Source of the DNA: Bacillus sp. FJAT-45350
GTDB taxonomy: Bacteria; Bacillota; Bacilli; Bacillales; NISU01
Assembly (NCBI RefSeq): GCF_002335805.1
Contig: NZ_NISU01000001.1
Location: 1 to 64,000 of the forward strand
DNA: 64,000 bases
Reading direction: 5' to 3'
The stretch's first letter is position 1. Every line of letters begins with the position of its first letter. Below, one piece after another: positions 40,171 through 49,866 of the stretch. The translations under genes were made by a program, and so were the position numbers. Under the pieces are notes generated by a model, which was not told the DNA's origin, did not search any database, and saw nothing but the letters and a program-made list of their open reading frames with translations.

Positions 40171-43074
40171 ATGTCTATTCATCGGATTGAAGGAACGGCC
40201 CTTACTACAGTTGCTACAAAAGAACGTCTTACAATGTGGCATCAATATCAAAAACAAGAAAAAAACCCTATCTTTTATATACTTCCGTCTAATCAATGGC
40301 TTCGTATTGCAAGACTACGACAACCAGGGATGGCATTTAAAACATTTGATGATATTGCAACAAGAGTATTAGATAAAAAAAACGTAAGCTATATTCCGAT
40401 TACTGAGCAAGAGCGAACATTATTTTTTCAGCAATTTACTTCTGATATTTTTGATAAAAGTTCAACAGAGGAAGAGAATCATAAGGCGAGAGCGTATGCT
40501 GACACATATGGTCAGTTAAAAAGACTAGGATTAACAATTGAAGAATTACCTAAGTCGATGGAAAAGGTGAAGCCTCTTTTTAAAGAATATGAACAACAAA
40601 CCGTTTATAGTCGTAAAATGCTTGACCCAGAAAATCGTATTCAAAAAGCAGGTGCACTGGATTGGACTAAGGAAGAGCTGGGTTTATCGGCTGTCATTAT
40701 AGATGGATTTTATGATTTTAGTCCTTTACAATATGTCGTCATCGAAGCTCTTGTGAAAAGAAATGTACCTATCACAATTTATTTACCAAGCTTTGCACCA
40801 GTAGAGATAGTAAATGAAACGAAAGAAAATCTTAGTCAGTTAGGTTTTGTTTCTGAAATAAGTACGCCAGAAATGGAGCAAACGGTAGAGAAAGTGTCCG
40901 TTGTCAAAAGTACAACAATTGAAGAGGAAATCCATGCAGTGTTTGAAGAGATTTTACAGGAACAATTACCTTTAACCAATTATGGAATTCTTTTAGTAGA
41001 TGATTCGTATACAAATGAGCTTGAACGAATTTCATTGGATAAGAATGTACCTTTAAATAAAGCAAAAACAATGGCTGTTGAAGATACGGCTATTTGCCAG
41101 TTACTACTTAACACTATAAAAGATAGTTCAAGAACGTTTTCAAAATGGGACAAGCTGTCAACGATTGATTTATTAGCTCAAGTGTTGTTTTTAAGTCCTA
41201 ATGAATATAAGAGTCTTAAGTTTAATTGGATTCAATCAACATCAATTGAAAATGAAGCGGTAAATACAATTTATAAATCGTTAGAAGAGCTCCGAATGAA
41301 TCTTGGGAAAAAAGAGATGTTCTCGAGTTATATAAATGAGTTGATAGGTTTTTTAGAACAATTACAGTTACTAGAGTATTGGCAGAATCTTGTCGCTACT
41401 GAAATAAATACAGAGTGTCTAAAGAAAATAAGAAATGAATGGAAGGGTTATGAAAACTTACTTCAGCTTCTAAAAAAGCAACATTCATTAGTAGAGGAGA
41501 AGGGTCTACAAGATCTTCTTATGCAGCGTCATATTTTTATTGATTGGATTGAGGAATCACTAGCTGGTAGGACAATTTATCTTGAAAGAAGACAGCCTGA
41601 GTCGATTGGAATATTTACGTTTAGGGATGTTGCGTTATTTGAAGGGAAGAAGCTTTTTGTCATTGGAATGAATGAAGGAAAGTTTCCTATTTCGTATCAT
41701 CTTGGTGGGTACTTTCAAGAGAGAGATTTATATGAAATCTCGGATACTCTTGGCCTGCCAACTCAATCAACGTTTAGAATGAAGCAAGATGTCTACTTTA
41801 AGCAATTATTTTATTTAGTAGATGAACTTGTCTTTACTTATGTTGTTGGTATTGATCAGGAAAATCCGTTACTACCTTCTCCTTATATTGAACGATACAT
41901 GAATGAAGCGTCTGTTACGACAGCATCAACTGAAACGAGAATGAGCAAGACACAGTCTTTCTCTACTAAAGATAAAGTAGAAAAGACAGCTTATTTTCTC
42001 GGGAGAGACTTTCAAGTTCGCCAGTTAGATGACAAACTTGGAATGATAAAGGGCGAATTAGAACGACTAGAAAAGGGGGAAGAGCTCCTCTCATCTAAAT
42101 GGGAAGAAAAGTTAAGGAAAACAAGGCTAGCCATTACGATGCTCGAAAGCTATGCTAGGTGTCCTTTCCGATTTGCAATGGAACGTGTGATGGAAATTAA
42201 AGAACCGACAGAAGAAGCAACTAGAGTGTCCCCGTTAGACACAGGAAGTATGATTCACTCTTTAATCGAGCGTTTTTATAAAAAAATGGGATTAATCCAA
42301 CGCCCATTCGGTACATTCACAAAGGAGGAAGAGGAACAGGCGGAAGGTGTATTGCTCGAGTTGTTTAACGAAGAATGGGAGAAGATTGAGCAGAGTAATC
42401 ATGAGCTAACTAGATTACAGCTTCTTATTGAAAAGGAGCAGTGGCATCGTAAGCTAAAGAAATGGTGGGCAGCAGAGAAGAAGCAATTTTGGCATAATAA
42501 AAGTCTTGGAGAAATGTTGCTATTACGTTTAGAAGAACCAATTACACTAACACTATCAATAGATGATGAAACGAATATTACACTAACAGGGAAAGTAGAC
42601 CGAGTCGATAAAGATGAAGCGGGCTTTGTTATCTACGACTATAAATCTGGGGATGATATGCTCAATTTCGATAAGCATGTACGCCCTGGGATGAAGCTTC
42701 AGTTACCTCTTTATCTATTAGCGATTCAAGAAAAGTTAACAGAAGAAGATTCTGTAGTGACAGCGCACGGAGCAAGCTATATTTCATTAAAAGCACCAGC
42801 AAAAAGAGCTGGAAATGGTGTGTGGAGACAGGAGCATGTTGGGAAAGGTTCTTCGTTTAAAGTCACACATCACTGTAAAAATGTTGAAGAAACATTAGAA
42901 GGGCATACACTTCTCGATAAATACGAGTTGAAGCAGCGAGTTAGACACTTATGGGAGAAAAGCTCAACAGATTTCTCAGTAAAACCATTAGATTGTCATT
43001 CAAGTTGTCCTTATAAGCTTGTTTGTCGTGTAACAGATGAGCAAAAAGAAGAAGGAGAGGGGGAATGGACGTGA
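40171..43074 (+). CDS. AddB-like PD-(D/E)XK nuclease with Fe-S cysteines, short and divergent
   Basis: 967 residues. It resembles the inactive-helicase/nuclease subunit AddB of the AddAB recombination complex but is about 200 residues shorter than B. subtilis AddB and lacks the N-terminal Walker A. The C-terminal nuclease motif (KVDRVDKDEAGFVIYDYKSG) and the four Fe-S cysteines are kept: C664 (YARCPFRF) and C942, C946, C952 (CHSSCPYKLVC). It overlaps the helicase gene by 10 bases. The pair probably degrades or processes DNA ends. It may be the organism's AddAB or a second, defence-like copy. The ATG follows AAAAGGGGAGTTTAGC. Confidence 0.82.
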   Translation: MSIHRIEGTALTTVATKERLTMWHQYQKQEKNPIFYILPSNQWLRIARLRQPGMAFKTFDDIATRVLDKKNVSYIPITEQERTLFFQQFTSDIFDKSSTEEENHKARAYADTYGQLKRLGLTIEELPKSMEKVKPLFKEYEQQTVYSRKMLDPENRIQKAGALDWTKEELGLSAVIIDGFYDFSPLQYVVIEALVKRNVPITIYLPSFAPVEIVNETKENLSQLGFVSEISTPEMEQTVEKVSVVKSTTIEEEIHAVFEEILQEQLPLTNYGILLVDDSYTNELERISLDKNVPLNKAKTMAVEDTAICQLLLNTIKDSSRTFSKWDKLSTIDLLAQVLFLSPNEYKSLKFNWIQSTSIENEAVNTIYKSLEELRMNLGKKEMFSSYINELIGFLEQLQLLEYWQNLVATEINTECLKKIRNEWKGYENLLQLLKKQHSLVEEKGLQDLLMQRHIFIDWIEESLAGRTIYLERRQPESIGIFTFRDVALFEGKKLFVIGMNEGKFPISYHLGGYFQERDLYEISDTLGLPTQSTFRMKQDVYFKQLFYLVDELVFTYVVGIDQENPLLPSPYIERYMNEASVTTASTETRMSKTQSFSTKDKVEKTAYFLGRDFQVRQLDDKLGMIKGELERLEKGEELLSSKWEEKLRKTRLAITMLESYARCPFRFAMERVMEIKEPTEEATRVSPLDTGSMIHSLIERFYKKMGLIQRPFGTFTKEEEEQAEGVLLELFNEEWEKIEQSNHELTRLQLLIEKEQWHRKLKKWWAAEKKQFWHNKSLGEMLLLRLEEPITLTLSIDDETNITLTGKVDRVDKDEAGFVIYDYKSGDDMLNFDKHVRPGMKLQLPLYLLAIQEKLTEEDSVVTAHGASYISLKAPAKRAGNGVWRQEHVGKGSSFKVTHHCKNVEETLEGHTLLDKYELKQRVRHLWEKSSTDFSVKPLDCHSSCPYKLVCRVTDEQKEEGEGEWT

Positions 43075-46000
43075 TGAATTTTAATAATGAACAAAGACAG
43101 GCAATTCATAGTCGAAAGCCTTTAGTAGTAGTATCGGCGGGAGCTGGTTCAGGGAAAACAAGAGTTTTAACTGAGCGATTTTTATATCTTTGCGACCAAA
43201 AGCTGAAAGCAAGGTTTGGGAAAGCTGAGGCTCCAGAAATTGGTGCAACTGTGGATGACATTGTCGCAATTACCTTTACAGAAAAAGCAGCTAGAGAAAT
43301 GAAGGATAGAGTTAGAAAAGCAATAAATGAGAAAATAGTAACACTTTTAAATGAATACACAGATGAACAAGAAAGAGAAGAAGCAATAGCTTTTTGGCAA
43401 GAGCAAAAGGAAGCGCTAGATGGAGCACTAATTTCTACGTTCCATAGCTTCTGTAATAAATTACTGCATGAGTACGCGTTCCAAGCAAATATTCCTCCGT
43501 CCTTTAGTCTCATAGATGATGTTGAATCAAAGCTTCTTCAAGGAGAAGTGTTTGATGAGCTACTAAACGATTCAGTAAGGCATGAACAATGGAAGGGTCT
43601 CTATCAATTTTTTACGAAAAATCAAATTCAAAGCGGTGTTATTTCTGTTTATGAACGCACAAAGGAATTTCATGCGGGTGTAGATATCGATAGTTTCTTT
43701 TCAGCAAAGGAAATAATTGAGGAGCAAATTAATCGAGTTGGAAAAAGAACGGAGCAAATGATTGCTGATTTTCTTAGTTATGGGAAAGAGGCTGTTCAAG
43801 GTTTTCCTCCTCCAGATACATGTTCAGGAAAGCTTCAGGAGCACCTTACAAATGTTATCGATTTTTTTGAAAGTTATAATCCAGTAGAAACTGAACCGTC
43901 AACTGCATTTAAGTTACTTTCTGATATCATGCCAAAACGAATTATGGGAGCATGGCAAGACTCTGCACCAGCCTTTCATCAGTTTTGTAGTGGAAAATGG
44001 AGTGAGGTAAAAGGTAGTGGTGATACAACTACTGCTTGTTCAGAAGACGATAAGAAGCAGTTTGAAGAGCTATTAACTGCTTTTGTCTCCATTTTATCTA
44101 GTTTCCATAATCGTTATGACCAAATAAAGCGAGAAAGAGCTATTGTTGACTTTTCTGATTTGCAACAAAAGGCAATTGCACTTCTCGAACAGAAAGAAGT
44201 ACAAGATGCTTGTCGTGAAAAGTATCTACATATGATGATTGATGAGTTTCAAGATACGAATCAACTTCAAATGCTGATGCTCGAGCGGATTAATCCCCAT
44301 AATCGATTTATTGTAGGGGATGGGAAACAATCGATATACCGCTTTCGTGGGGCAGACGTTCGCCTTATGAATCAAATGGAAAAAGAAGCAAAGCAAGCAT
44401 CTGAGGCTGAGTTTATAAACATGAATAAAAACTACCGAACCTGTGACAAAATCTTAGCATTTGTAAATGAGCTATTTACTGTTGTGATGGATAAAAGAGA
44501 GGCAGAAGCAGTTGATTATAAAATTGGTTATAACGAAATTGATAGTGATAGACAGTATAAAGAGGAAGATAAGGCTCTTGTAGAATTGATTGTGGCCGAA
44601 GAGGCTGAGGAAGAAGTAAGTGAGTATGATCTTATCGCAAAAAGAATGCTTGAAATGAAAGCTAAGGGAGCACCGCTAGTTGAAAAGGACAAAGGTAACT
44701 GGGTAGAACCACAGTGGAGTGATATGGCAATTCTCATTCCTGCTAGGACGAATCTATTAAATTTAGAGCGCGCATTAACTGAACGTTCGATTCCGTATAC
44801 AGTTTATGGTGGTGTTGGTTTCTATGACCGACAAGAAATTCGTGATTTTCTTTCCCTACTTTATTGGGTCAATCGTCCGTGGGAACCTTTGTACATTGCT
44901 GCATTGCTTAGAAGTCCATTAATTGGTGTAACTGTAGAGCAGTTAATTGAAGTCAAACATCTATTAGTCGAGCATGAAACTATAGCTGATTTTATTTTCG
45001 AAGGTCGTTTTCATCAAGAGCAAGTAAGTGCTGAGCTAAAAGAGAAACTAGAGATGATGAGAGTTTGGTTCTTCCGATGGGTACCATTCACAACCCAACA
45101 AGCACTTATACAAAGCATGGAGGAACTTTTTGTAGAGAGTAATTTGAAATTATCGTTACTTATGCAAAAGAATAATCTTCAAAAAGTAAAGAACGTAGAA
45201 AAACTAATTGCTCTAATCGACAAACTAGATTCCCATTCACTAGAAAAGGCATTAAAAAAGCTAAAATCAATAATTGAGCTATCAGACAAAGAAGGAGAAG
45301 CGAAAGTAGAGCTTTCAGGTGGAGATGCGGTTCATATTATGACTGTTCACGCCTCGAAGGGACTTGAGTTTCCGATTGTGTTCTTGCCTAGTCTATCGAG
45401 AAGAACTCCATCAGATGGTGGAAGCATTCGTTATGATGTAGAAGAGAAAATTGTCTTTAAATATAGTTCAGACAATGAAAAGGACCCTCTTAAAGAAGAT
45501 AAAAAGCAATCACCGTCTTATGAGCAAGTAAAAAAGAGAGTCGATGATGAAGCGTATGAAGAGTCTAAGCGAGTTTTTTATGTAGCAGCAACTAGAGCTA
45601 GAGATTATTTAGTCTTATTAACAAAAGAAAAAGTTGTTAAGAAGTCATGGTTTGAAATGCTAAATAAAGCTATAGATTCTAGTTCAAAAATGGAACAGCT
45701 ACTAATTATTAACGAAGGTATTGAATATGATGGTGTATGGAAAGACGATGTGAGGGAGTACGAATCTCCAACAGATAATTTTCATTTTGAACCCTCGATA
45801 TCCTTTTCTGTTTCAGAAGTGATGAGCTTTATAAAGAATCCGCTCGACTATTTTTATCATTCGATTGTTAAAGTTGATGAAAACCTGTTAGGTAGTAATC
45901 AGGTGGAGAGCGTGATAAATGATATGACATATGAACGTTCAACTCTCGATCCATCCTTACTAGGTACTCTTGTGCATCGAGCTTGTGAGCTTTATGACTC

Positions 46001-46511
46001 TGGTTTTGGACAGGAAGAAGCAATAGAAGAAGCATTATTGCTTTTTGAAGAAGAGAATATTGAAGTAGAAAAATACCGTACTGAAATAGAAGTATTAATG
46101 AAGCCATATTTTACTCTTGATCAAAACTCTCTTGGAGAAAGTATAGATAACGAGTGGTCTTTCTCTACAGATATTGAAGGTGTAACAATTATTGGTGAGA
46201 TTGATAAGGTTGTGAAAGATGAGCACGGCTATCATATTATAGATTTCAAAACAAATAAGGTGTTTGACGAAAATGAATTAATTAGCCGGTATAAGCCGCA
46301 GCTTTATTTGTATAAAATGGCGTATGAAAAAGAAAAGAATGTCACAGTTAAGAGCATGTCTTTACTATTCTTACGTAAGCAGAAAGAGCAGTTATCACTA
46401 ATTGAATTTGAAGAAAGCTATGAACAATATGTAAAGGAAAAGCTTGTAGAGATGGGGAGATTGAAAAGGGAGAATGCTGGGAAAGAAGAATACGAAAGAG
46501 TAAGGAATTAA
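43065..46511 (+). CDS. AddA-like UvrD/Rep family helicase-nuclease
   Basis: 1148 residues. SF1A helicase with all motifs: Walker A AGAGSGKT (residues 25-32), Ia AITFTEKAAREMK, II MMIDEFQDTNQ, III IVGDGKQSIYRFRGADV, IV NYRT, V MTVHASKGLEFPIVFLP and VI YVAATRARDYLVL. A RecB-type PD-(D/E)XK nuclease lies at the end (about 1040-1065; GEIDKVVKDEHGYHIIDFKTNK). It is about 80 residues shorter than B. subtilis AddA, and its N-terminus (VVVSAGAGSGKTRVLTERF) differs from the usual AddA form. With its partner it would unwind and cut double-strand ends. No sbcCD or other addAB neighbours follow. Confidence 0.87.
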   Translation: MDVMNFNNEQRQAIHSRKPLVVVSAGAGSGKTRVLTERFLYLCDQKLKARFGKAEAPEIGATVDDIVAITFTEKAAREMKDRVRKAINEKIVTLLNEYTDEQEREEAIAFWQEQKEALDGALISTFHSFCNKLLHEYAFQANIPPSFSLIDDVESKLLQGEVFDELLNDSVRHEQWKGLYQFFTKNQIQSGVISVYERTKEFHAGVDIDSFFSAKEIIEEQINRVGKRTEQMIADFLSYGKEAVQGFPPPDTCSGKLQEHLTNVIDFFESYNPVETEPSTAFKLLSDIMPKRIMGAWQDSAPAFHQFCSGKWSEVKGSGDTTTACSEDDKKQFEELLTAFVSILSSFHNRYDQIKRERAIVDFSDLQQKAIALLEQKEVQDACREKYLHMMIDEFQDTNQLQMLMLERINPHNRFIVGDGKQSIYRFRGADVRLMNQMEKEAKQASEAEFINMNKNYRTCDKILAFVNELFTVVMDKREAEAVDYKIGYNEIDSDRQYKEEDKALVELIVAEEAEEEVSEYDLIAKRMLEMKAKGAPLVEKDKGNWVEPQWSDMAILIPARTNLLNLERALTERSIPYTVYGGVGFYDRQEIRDFLSLLYWVNRPWEPLYIAALLRSPLIGVTVEQLIEVKHLLVEHETIADFIFEGRFHQEQVSAELKEKLEMMRVWFFRWVPFTTQQALIQSMEELFVESNLKLSLLMQKNNLQKVKNVEKLIALIDKLDSHSLEKALKKLKSIIELSDKEGEAKVELSGGDAVHIMTVHASKGLEFPIVFLPSLSRRTPSDGGSIRYDVEEKIVFKYSSDNEKDPLKEDKKQSPSYEQVKKRVDDEAYEESKRVFYVAATRARDYLVLLTKEKVVKKSWFEMLNKAIDSSSKMEQLLIINEGIEYDGVWKDDVREYESPTDNFHFEPSISFSVSEVMSFIKNPLDYFYHSIVKVDENLLGSNQVESVINDMTYERSTLDPSLLGTLVHRACELYDSGFGQEEAIEEALLLFEEENIEVEKYRTEIEVLMKPYFTLDQNSLGESIDNEWSFSTDIEGVTIIGEIDKVVKDEHGYHIIDFKTNKVFDENELISRYKPQLYLYKMAYEKEKNVTVKSMSLLFLRKQKEQLSLIEFEESYEQYVKEKLVEMGRLKRENAGKEEYERVRN

Positions 46512-46655
46512 CGAGAAGCAGTAGTTGCTTCGCGCGTTGCGTGCCTGCTATGAGAAAATTCACTCATAGCAGGCTTTTTAAAAAGCAGCAGTACCTCTCA
46601 TTACAAGAAAGCACTGAAAAAGTAAAATATACACTTTTTCAATGGTCTCCTAGAA
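46512..46655 (+). repeat. Dispersed intergenic repeat, copy B
   Basis: It starts just after the helicase stop. GCAGTAGTTGCTTCGCGCG and TTGCGTGCCTGCTATGAG, inverted CTCATAGCAGGC, then TGAAAAAGT...ACTTTTTCA (about 46614-46640) follow the same order as copy A. The rest of the 314-base gap is AT-rich and holds no gene. Confidence 0.7.
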
Positions 46656-46825
46656 ACAGTAGCTCTTTTTTACTATACTTAAGAAAAAAGATACACACTT
46701 ATGGTAAAATAAAGTTGATATTACTGTCACGTTATAGTTTATATATTTTGTGAATAGGTAGATACGACTATTAGAAACTGAAGGCTCTTTCATAGAAGGT
46801 GTTAGTCTATTCTTAGAAAAGGATT

Positions 46826-48907
46826 GTGGGTTTGATGGGGGAATATAAACAAAAGCTTCTTAAATGGTATGATAATCAGAAAAATTACTTTCAAAGTTTG
46901 ATCGAATATCATCCTGACGCCGTTTTTTTACTCGATCAGATGGGAGATTTTCAAAGTGTAAATAAGGCATGTGAGAGTATTACTCACTATGATCAAAGGG
47001 TGCTATTGGAGAGTTCTTTTTTTTCATTATTTTGTCCAGAGAGCTTAAAGACGGTAGAAAAGTATTTTTCTCTTGCTCAAAATGGAACTGCTCAACAATA
47101 TGAAACTGAGTTGATAACGAAGAGTGGTCATAAGATTGAAGCGCATATTTCAAATATTCCAATTGTCGTTAATGAAGAAGTTGTAGGAATTTACGGAGTG
47201 GTCAAAGATGTGACAGACCAACATAAAATTGAAACAAAGCTAAGAGAGAGTGAACAACAATATTTTTCACTTTTTCATTTTAATACAAATGCTATTTTTG
47301 TTTTAAGTCGAGAAGGACAATTTGAGAGAGTGAACCCTGCTGCGGTAAGGTTGACAGGGTTTTCTGAATCGGAACTAACGACAATGACTTTTCATAGCCT
47401 TTTAGAAAAGAAAAGCGTCCAAACAATTTCTCGTTTAGTAGTAAAGGCTATTAAGGGGCAAGCACAAACATTTGAAATCCCAATTAATCATAAAGAGAAC
47501 AAGAAAGTCATTCTAAATGTGACCGTTGTTCCTAACATCATTGATGGTCAGGTGAGAGGTACGATTGGAATTGCCCAGGATGTTACAAAAAAGAGAATCG
47601 TTGAAGAGAAAGTTGCAAAAATGGCAAATGAAGATGTTTTGACTGGTCTACCGAATCGACGACTTTTTATTAAGGCATTAGAAGATTCAATAGAAAAGGC
47701 AAACAGAAAGAATGAAAAGTTAGCAATTCTCTTCATTGATATTGATCGATTTAAAATAATAAATGATACATTAGGCCATTCATTTGGTGATGAAGCACTG
47801 ATAGAAATTACACGTCGATTAAATGATTGTCTCGATGGTCAGGCTTTGTTAGCAAGAATGGGTGGAGATGAATTTACACTTCTAATCCCTTCTGTTAATT
47901 TGAACGAAGAAGTGTGTGAAGTAGCAGAACGAATACTAGGGAAAGTTAGTCAACCTTTAGAGGTAGAGGGCTATGAGTTTACAATGACAACAAGCATTGG
48001 TATTGCAATTTTCCCTGACAGTGGGTCGAATGCAGAAACATTAATAAAATGTGCAGATGCTGCAATGTATCGAGCCAAGGCACAAGGAACAGACCGTTAT
48101 CAACTCTATTCTACTGATATGAATCGAGGGTTTTATGAATGGTTCCAAGTTGAAAATGACTTGCGTAGAGCCTTAGAAAGAGAAGAATTTGAACTCTACT
48201 ACCAACCGCAATTTTTAACATCAGAACAAAAGGTTATAGGTGTTGAAGTCTTAGTGAGATGGCAGCATCCAGAACACGGGCTCGTACCACCTGGTAAGTT
48301 CATATCTATTGCAGAAGAAACAGGACTAATTGTCCCAATTGGGGAATGGGTGCTTCGTAATGCATGTAAGCAAATGAAGGAATGGCTAGATAAGGGGTAT
48401 CCGAATATACAAATCTCCGTTAACTTATCATTAAGACAATTTATGCAAAAAAACATTGTTCAAGTTGTGGAAAAGGCATTAACAGATTCCCAGCTACCAC
48501 CAGAATATTTGGATCTAGAAATAACGGAAAGTGTGACAATCGATCTTAGTCGTACGATGACTATTTTGGAAAAACTGAAAGAACTAGGTGTGAAAATAAG
48601 TTTAGATGATTTTGGTACTGGATATAGTTCTTTACAATATTTAAGTGAGTTCCCAATTGATGAGTTGAAAATAGACCAATCTTTTGTAAATAATATTGGC
48701 ATCAAAGAAAATAGTAAGGCAATTATTGCGATGATTATTAACCTAGGGCACCTCTTAAATTTAGAAGTCATTGCTGAAGGGGTCGAAACGAAGGAGCAGG
48801 TTGAATTTCTTCTCGATAAAGGATGCGATAAAGTACAAGGGTACTTCTATAGTCGCCCCCTTTCAACGATTGACTATGAACGAGTGATGAAGAAGTTTAA
48901 GCAATAG
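46826..48907 (+). CDS. PAS-PAS-GGDEF-EAL cyclic di-GMP protein
   Basis: 693 residues. Two PAS domains (about 20-135 and 140-265), then GGDEF (about 275-435) with the intact active motif G346-G-D-E-F350 and the preceding IDIDRFKIINDTLGHSFGDE, then EAL (about 445-690) with EVLVRW in the EAL place, NLSLRQF, EITES, DDFGTGYSSL, KIDQSFV and AEGVET. Both diguanylate cyclase and phosphodiesterase residues are kept, so it may make or degrade cyclic di-GMP depending on the PAS input. There is no membrane helix. The start is uncertain: GTG 46826, TTG 46832 or ATG 46835, all close to AAAAGGATT. Confidence 0.93.
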   Translation: MGLMGEYKQKLLKWYDNQKNYFQSLIEYHPDAVFLLDQMGDFQSVNKACESITHYDQRVLLESSFFSLFCPESLKTVEKYFSLAQNGTAQQYETELITKSGHKIEAHISNIPIVVNEEVVGIYGVVKDVTDQHKIETKLRESEQQYFSLFHFNTNAIFVLSREGQFERVNPAAVRLTGFSESELTTMTFHSLLEKKSVQTISRLVVKAIKGQAQTFEIPINHKENKKVILNVTVVPNIIDGQVRGTIGIAQDVTKKRIVEEKVAKMANEDVLTGLPNRRLFIKALEDSIEKANRKNEKLAILFIDIDRFKIINDTLGHSFGDEALIEITRRLNDCLDGQALLARMGGDEFTLLIPSVNLNEEVCEVAERILGKVSQPLEVEGYEFTMTTSIGIAIFPDSGSNAETLIKCADAAMYRAKAQGTDRYQLYSTDMNRGFYEWFQVENDLRRALEREEFELYYQPQFLTSEQKVIGVEVLVRWQHPEHGLVPPGKFISIAEETGLIVPIGEWVLRNACKQMKEWLDKGYPNIQISVNLSLRQFMQKNIVQVVEKALTDSQLPPEYLDLEITESVTIDLSRTMTILEKLKELGVKISLDDFGTGYSSLQYLSEFPIDELKIDQSFVNNIGIKENSKAIIAMIINLGHLLNLEVIAEGVETKEQVEFLLDKGCDKVQGYFYSRPLSTIDYERVMKKFKQ

Positions 48908-48940
48908 GGTATAATTAAGAGTAATTTGATTACACGGAAT

Positions 48941-48992
48941 GAGGCTGTGACTAAAGGTCAAAAATGGACCTTATGCCACAGTCTCTTTTTTA
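48941..48992 (+). terminator. Terminator after the GGDEF-EAL gene
   Basis: GAGGCTGTG (48941-48949) pairs with CACAGTCTC (48977-48985; one G-T), with an inner AAGGTC/GGACCTT stem, then TTTTTT. Confidence 0.85.
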
Positions 48993-49020
48993 GATGATTT
49001 ATTATTTGTCCAATAATTGC

Positions 49021-49242
49021 TTAGGCGGTTATTTTTCTTTCGCGAAACTTATCTTTCACGTACATGAGGTAATAATGTTCGACATCTTCACTAGATAGTA
49101 AGCTAATGTACACAACTTCTGGAACATTATAATAGACGTACGTGACCTTTTGTTTTAATTTTATATAAAGTGTTTTAGACGCTTTTTCATATGATATAGA
49201 TGATAGATTATCACTATTAACCTTCGTATATTGTGGCTGCAT
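49021..49242 (-). CDS. KTSC-domain protein
   Basis: 73 residues, one KTSC domain (named for its occurrence near a lysyl-tRNA synthetase C-terminal region): SSISYEKASKTLYIKLKQKVTYVYYNVPEVVYISLL. The domain is a small beta-rich fold of unknown role. The start at 49242 has AAGGAGGATTATT upstream. It is a lone leftward gene between two rightward units. Confidence 0.8.
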   Translation of the reverse strand: MQPQYTKVNSDNLSSISYEKASKTLYIKLKQKVTYVYYNVPEVVYISLLSSEDVEHYYLMYVKDKFRERKITA

Positions 49243-49389
49243 AATAATCCTCCTTAGTTAGTTTTTAAACTCTTTACCCTTAGAATCTTAATCGAAACAT
49301 TCCCAAATTGTTCATTTGAAATTTACTAGTATTTTGTTTACTATAAAAGTTGTTACACGACAAATGTATTTAGAATTGGAGAAAAGAAT

Positions 49390-49818
49390 ATGGAAAAAAA
49401 GCAAAAGCTTGAACAACTTCTATTTAGCACCTGGGCAATTGCGATAGTTGCTACAGCAGGGAGTCTCTTTTTTTCTGAAGTAATAGGGTTTATTCCGTGT
49501 GAACTTTGTTGGATACAAAGAATCTTTATGTATCCAATGGTGATTACATTAGGTATTGCTTTGTGGAAAAAGGATTTGAATTATGGCATATACGCAGTGG
49601 CTCTATCTGGAATAGGAGCAGTAATTGCTTTTTATCACTATTTACTTCAAAAAGTTCCAGCACTTTCTACAACTGATTCTTGTGGAATTATTCCATGTAC
49701 AGGACAATATATTAATTGGCTAGGATTTATTACTATCCCGTTTTTATCATTTGTAGCCTTTGCTAGTATTTTCGTGCTTTCAATTTATAGTATTAGATTA
49801 ACTAAGAATATTGACTAG
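49390..49818 (+). CDS. bdbC: Disulfide bond formation protein BdbC (DsbB-like)
   Basis: 142 residues with four membrane helices. Two cysteine pairs: C37-x2-C40 (IPCELCW) that reduces quinone, and C98/C103 (SCGIIPC) that oxidises the thioredoxin-like partner. The partner gene is 48 bases downstream, so the pair forms an extracytoplasmic thiol-oxidising system. TTGGAGAAAAGAAT precedes the ATG. Confidence 0.92.
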   Translation: MEKKQKLEQLLFSTWAIAIVATAGSLFFSEVIGFIPCELCWIQRIFMYPMVITLGIALWKKDLNYGIYAVALSGIGAVIAFYHYLLQKVPALSTTDSCGIIPCTGQYINWLGFITIPFLSFVAFASIFVLSIYSIRLTKNID

Positions 49819-49866
49819 ATTGGCTCAAGTTCAAACTAGTAATCTATCAAGAAATGAGTGGTATAA

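Noticed and set aside
46541-46753. 70-codon frame after the AddA-like gene
   Set aside because: It falls in dispersed repeat copy B with no ribosome binding site.
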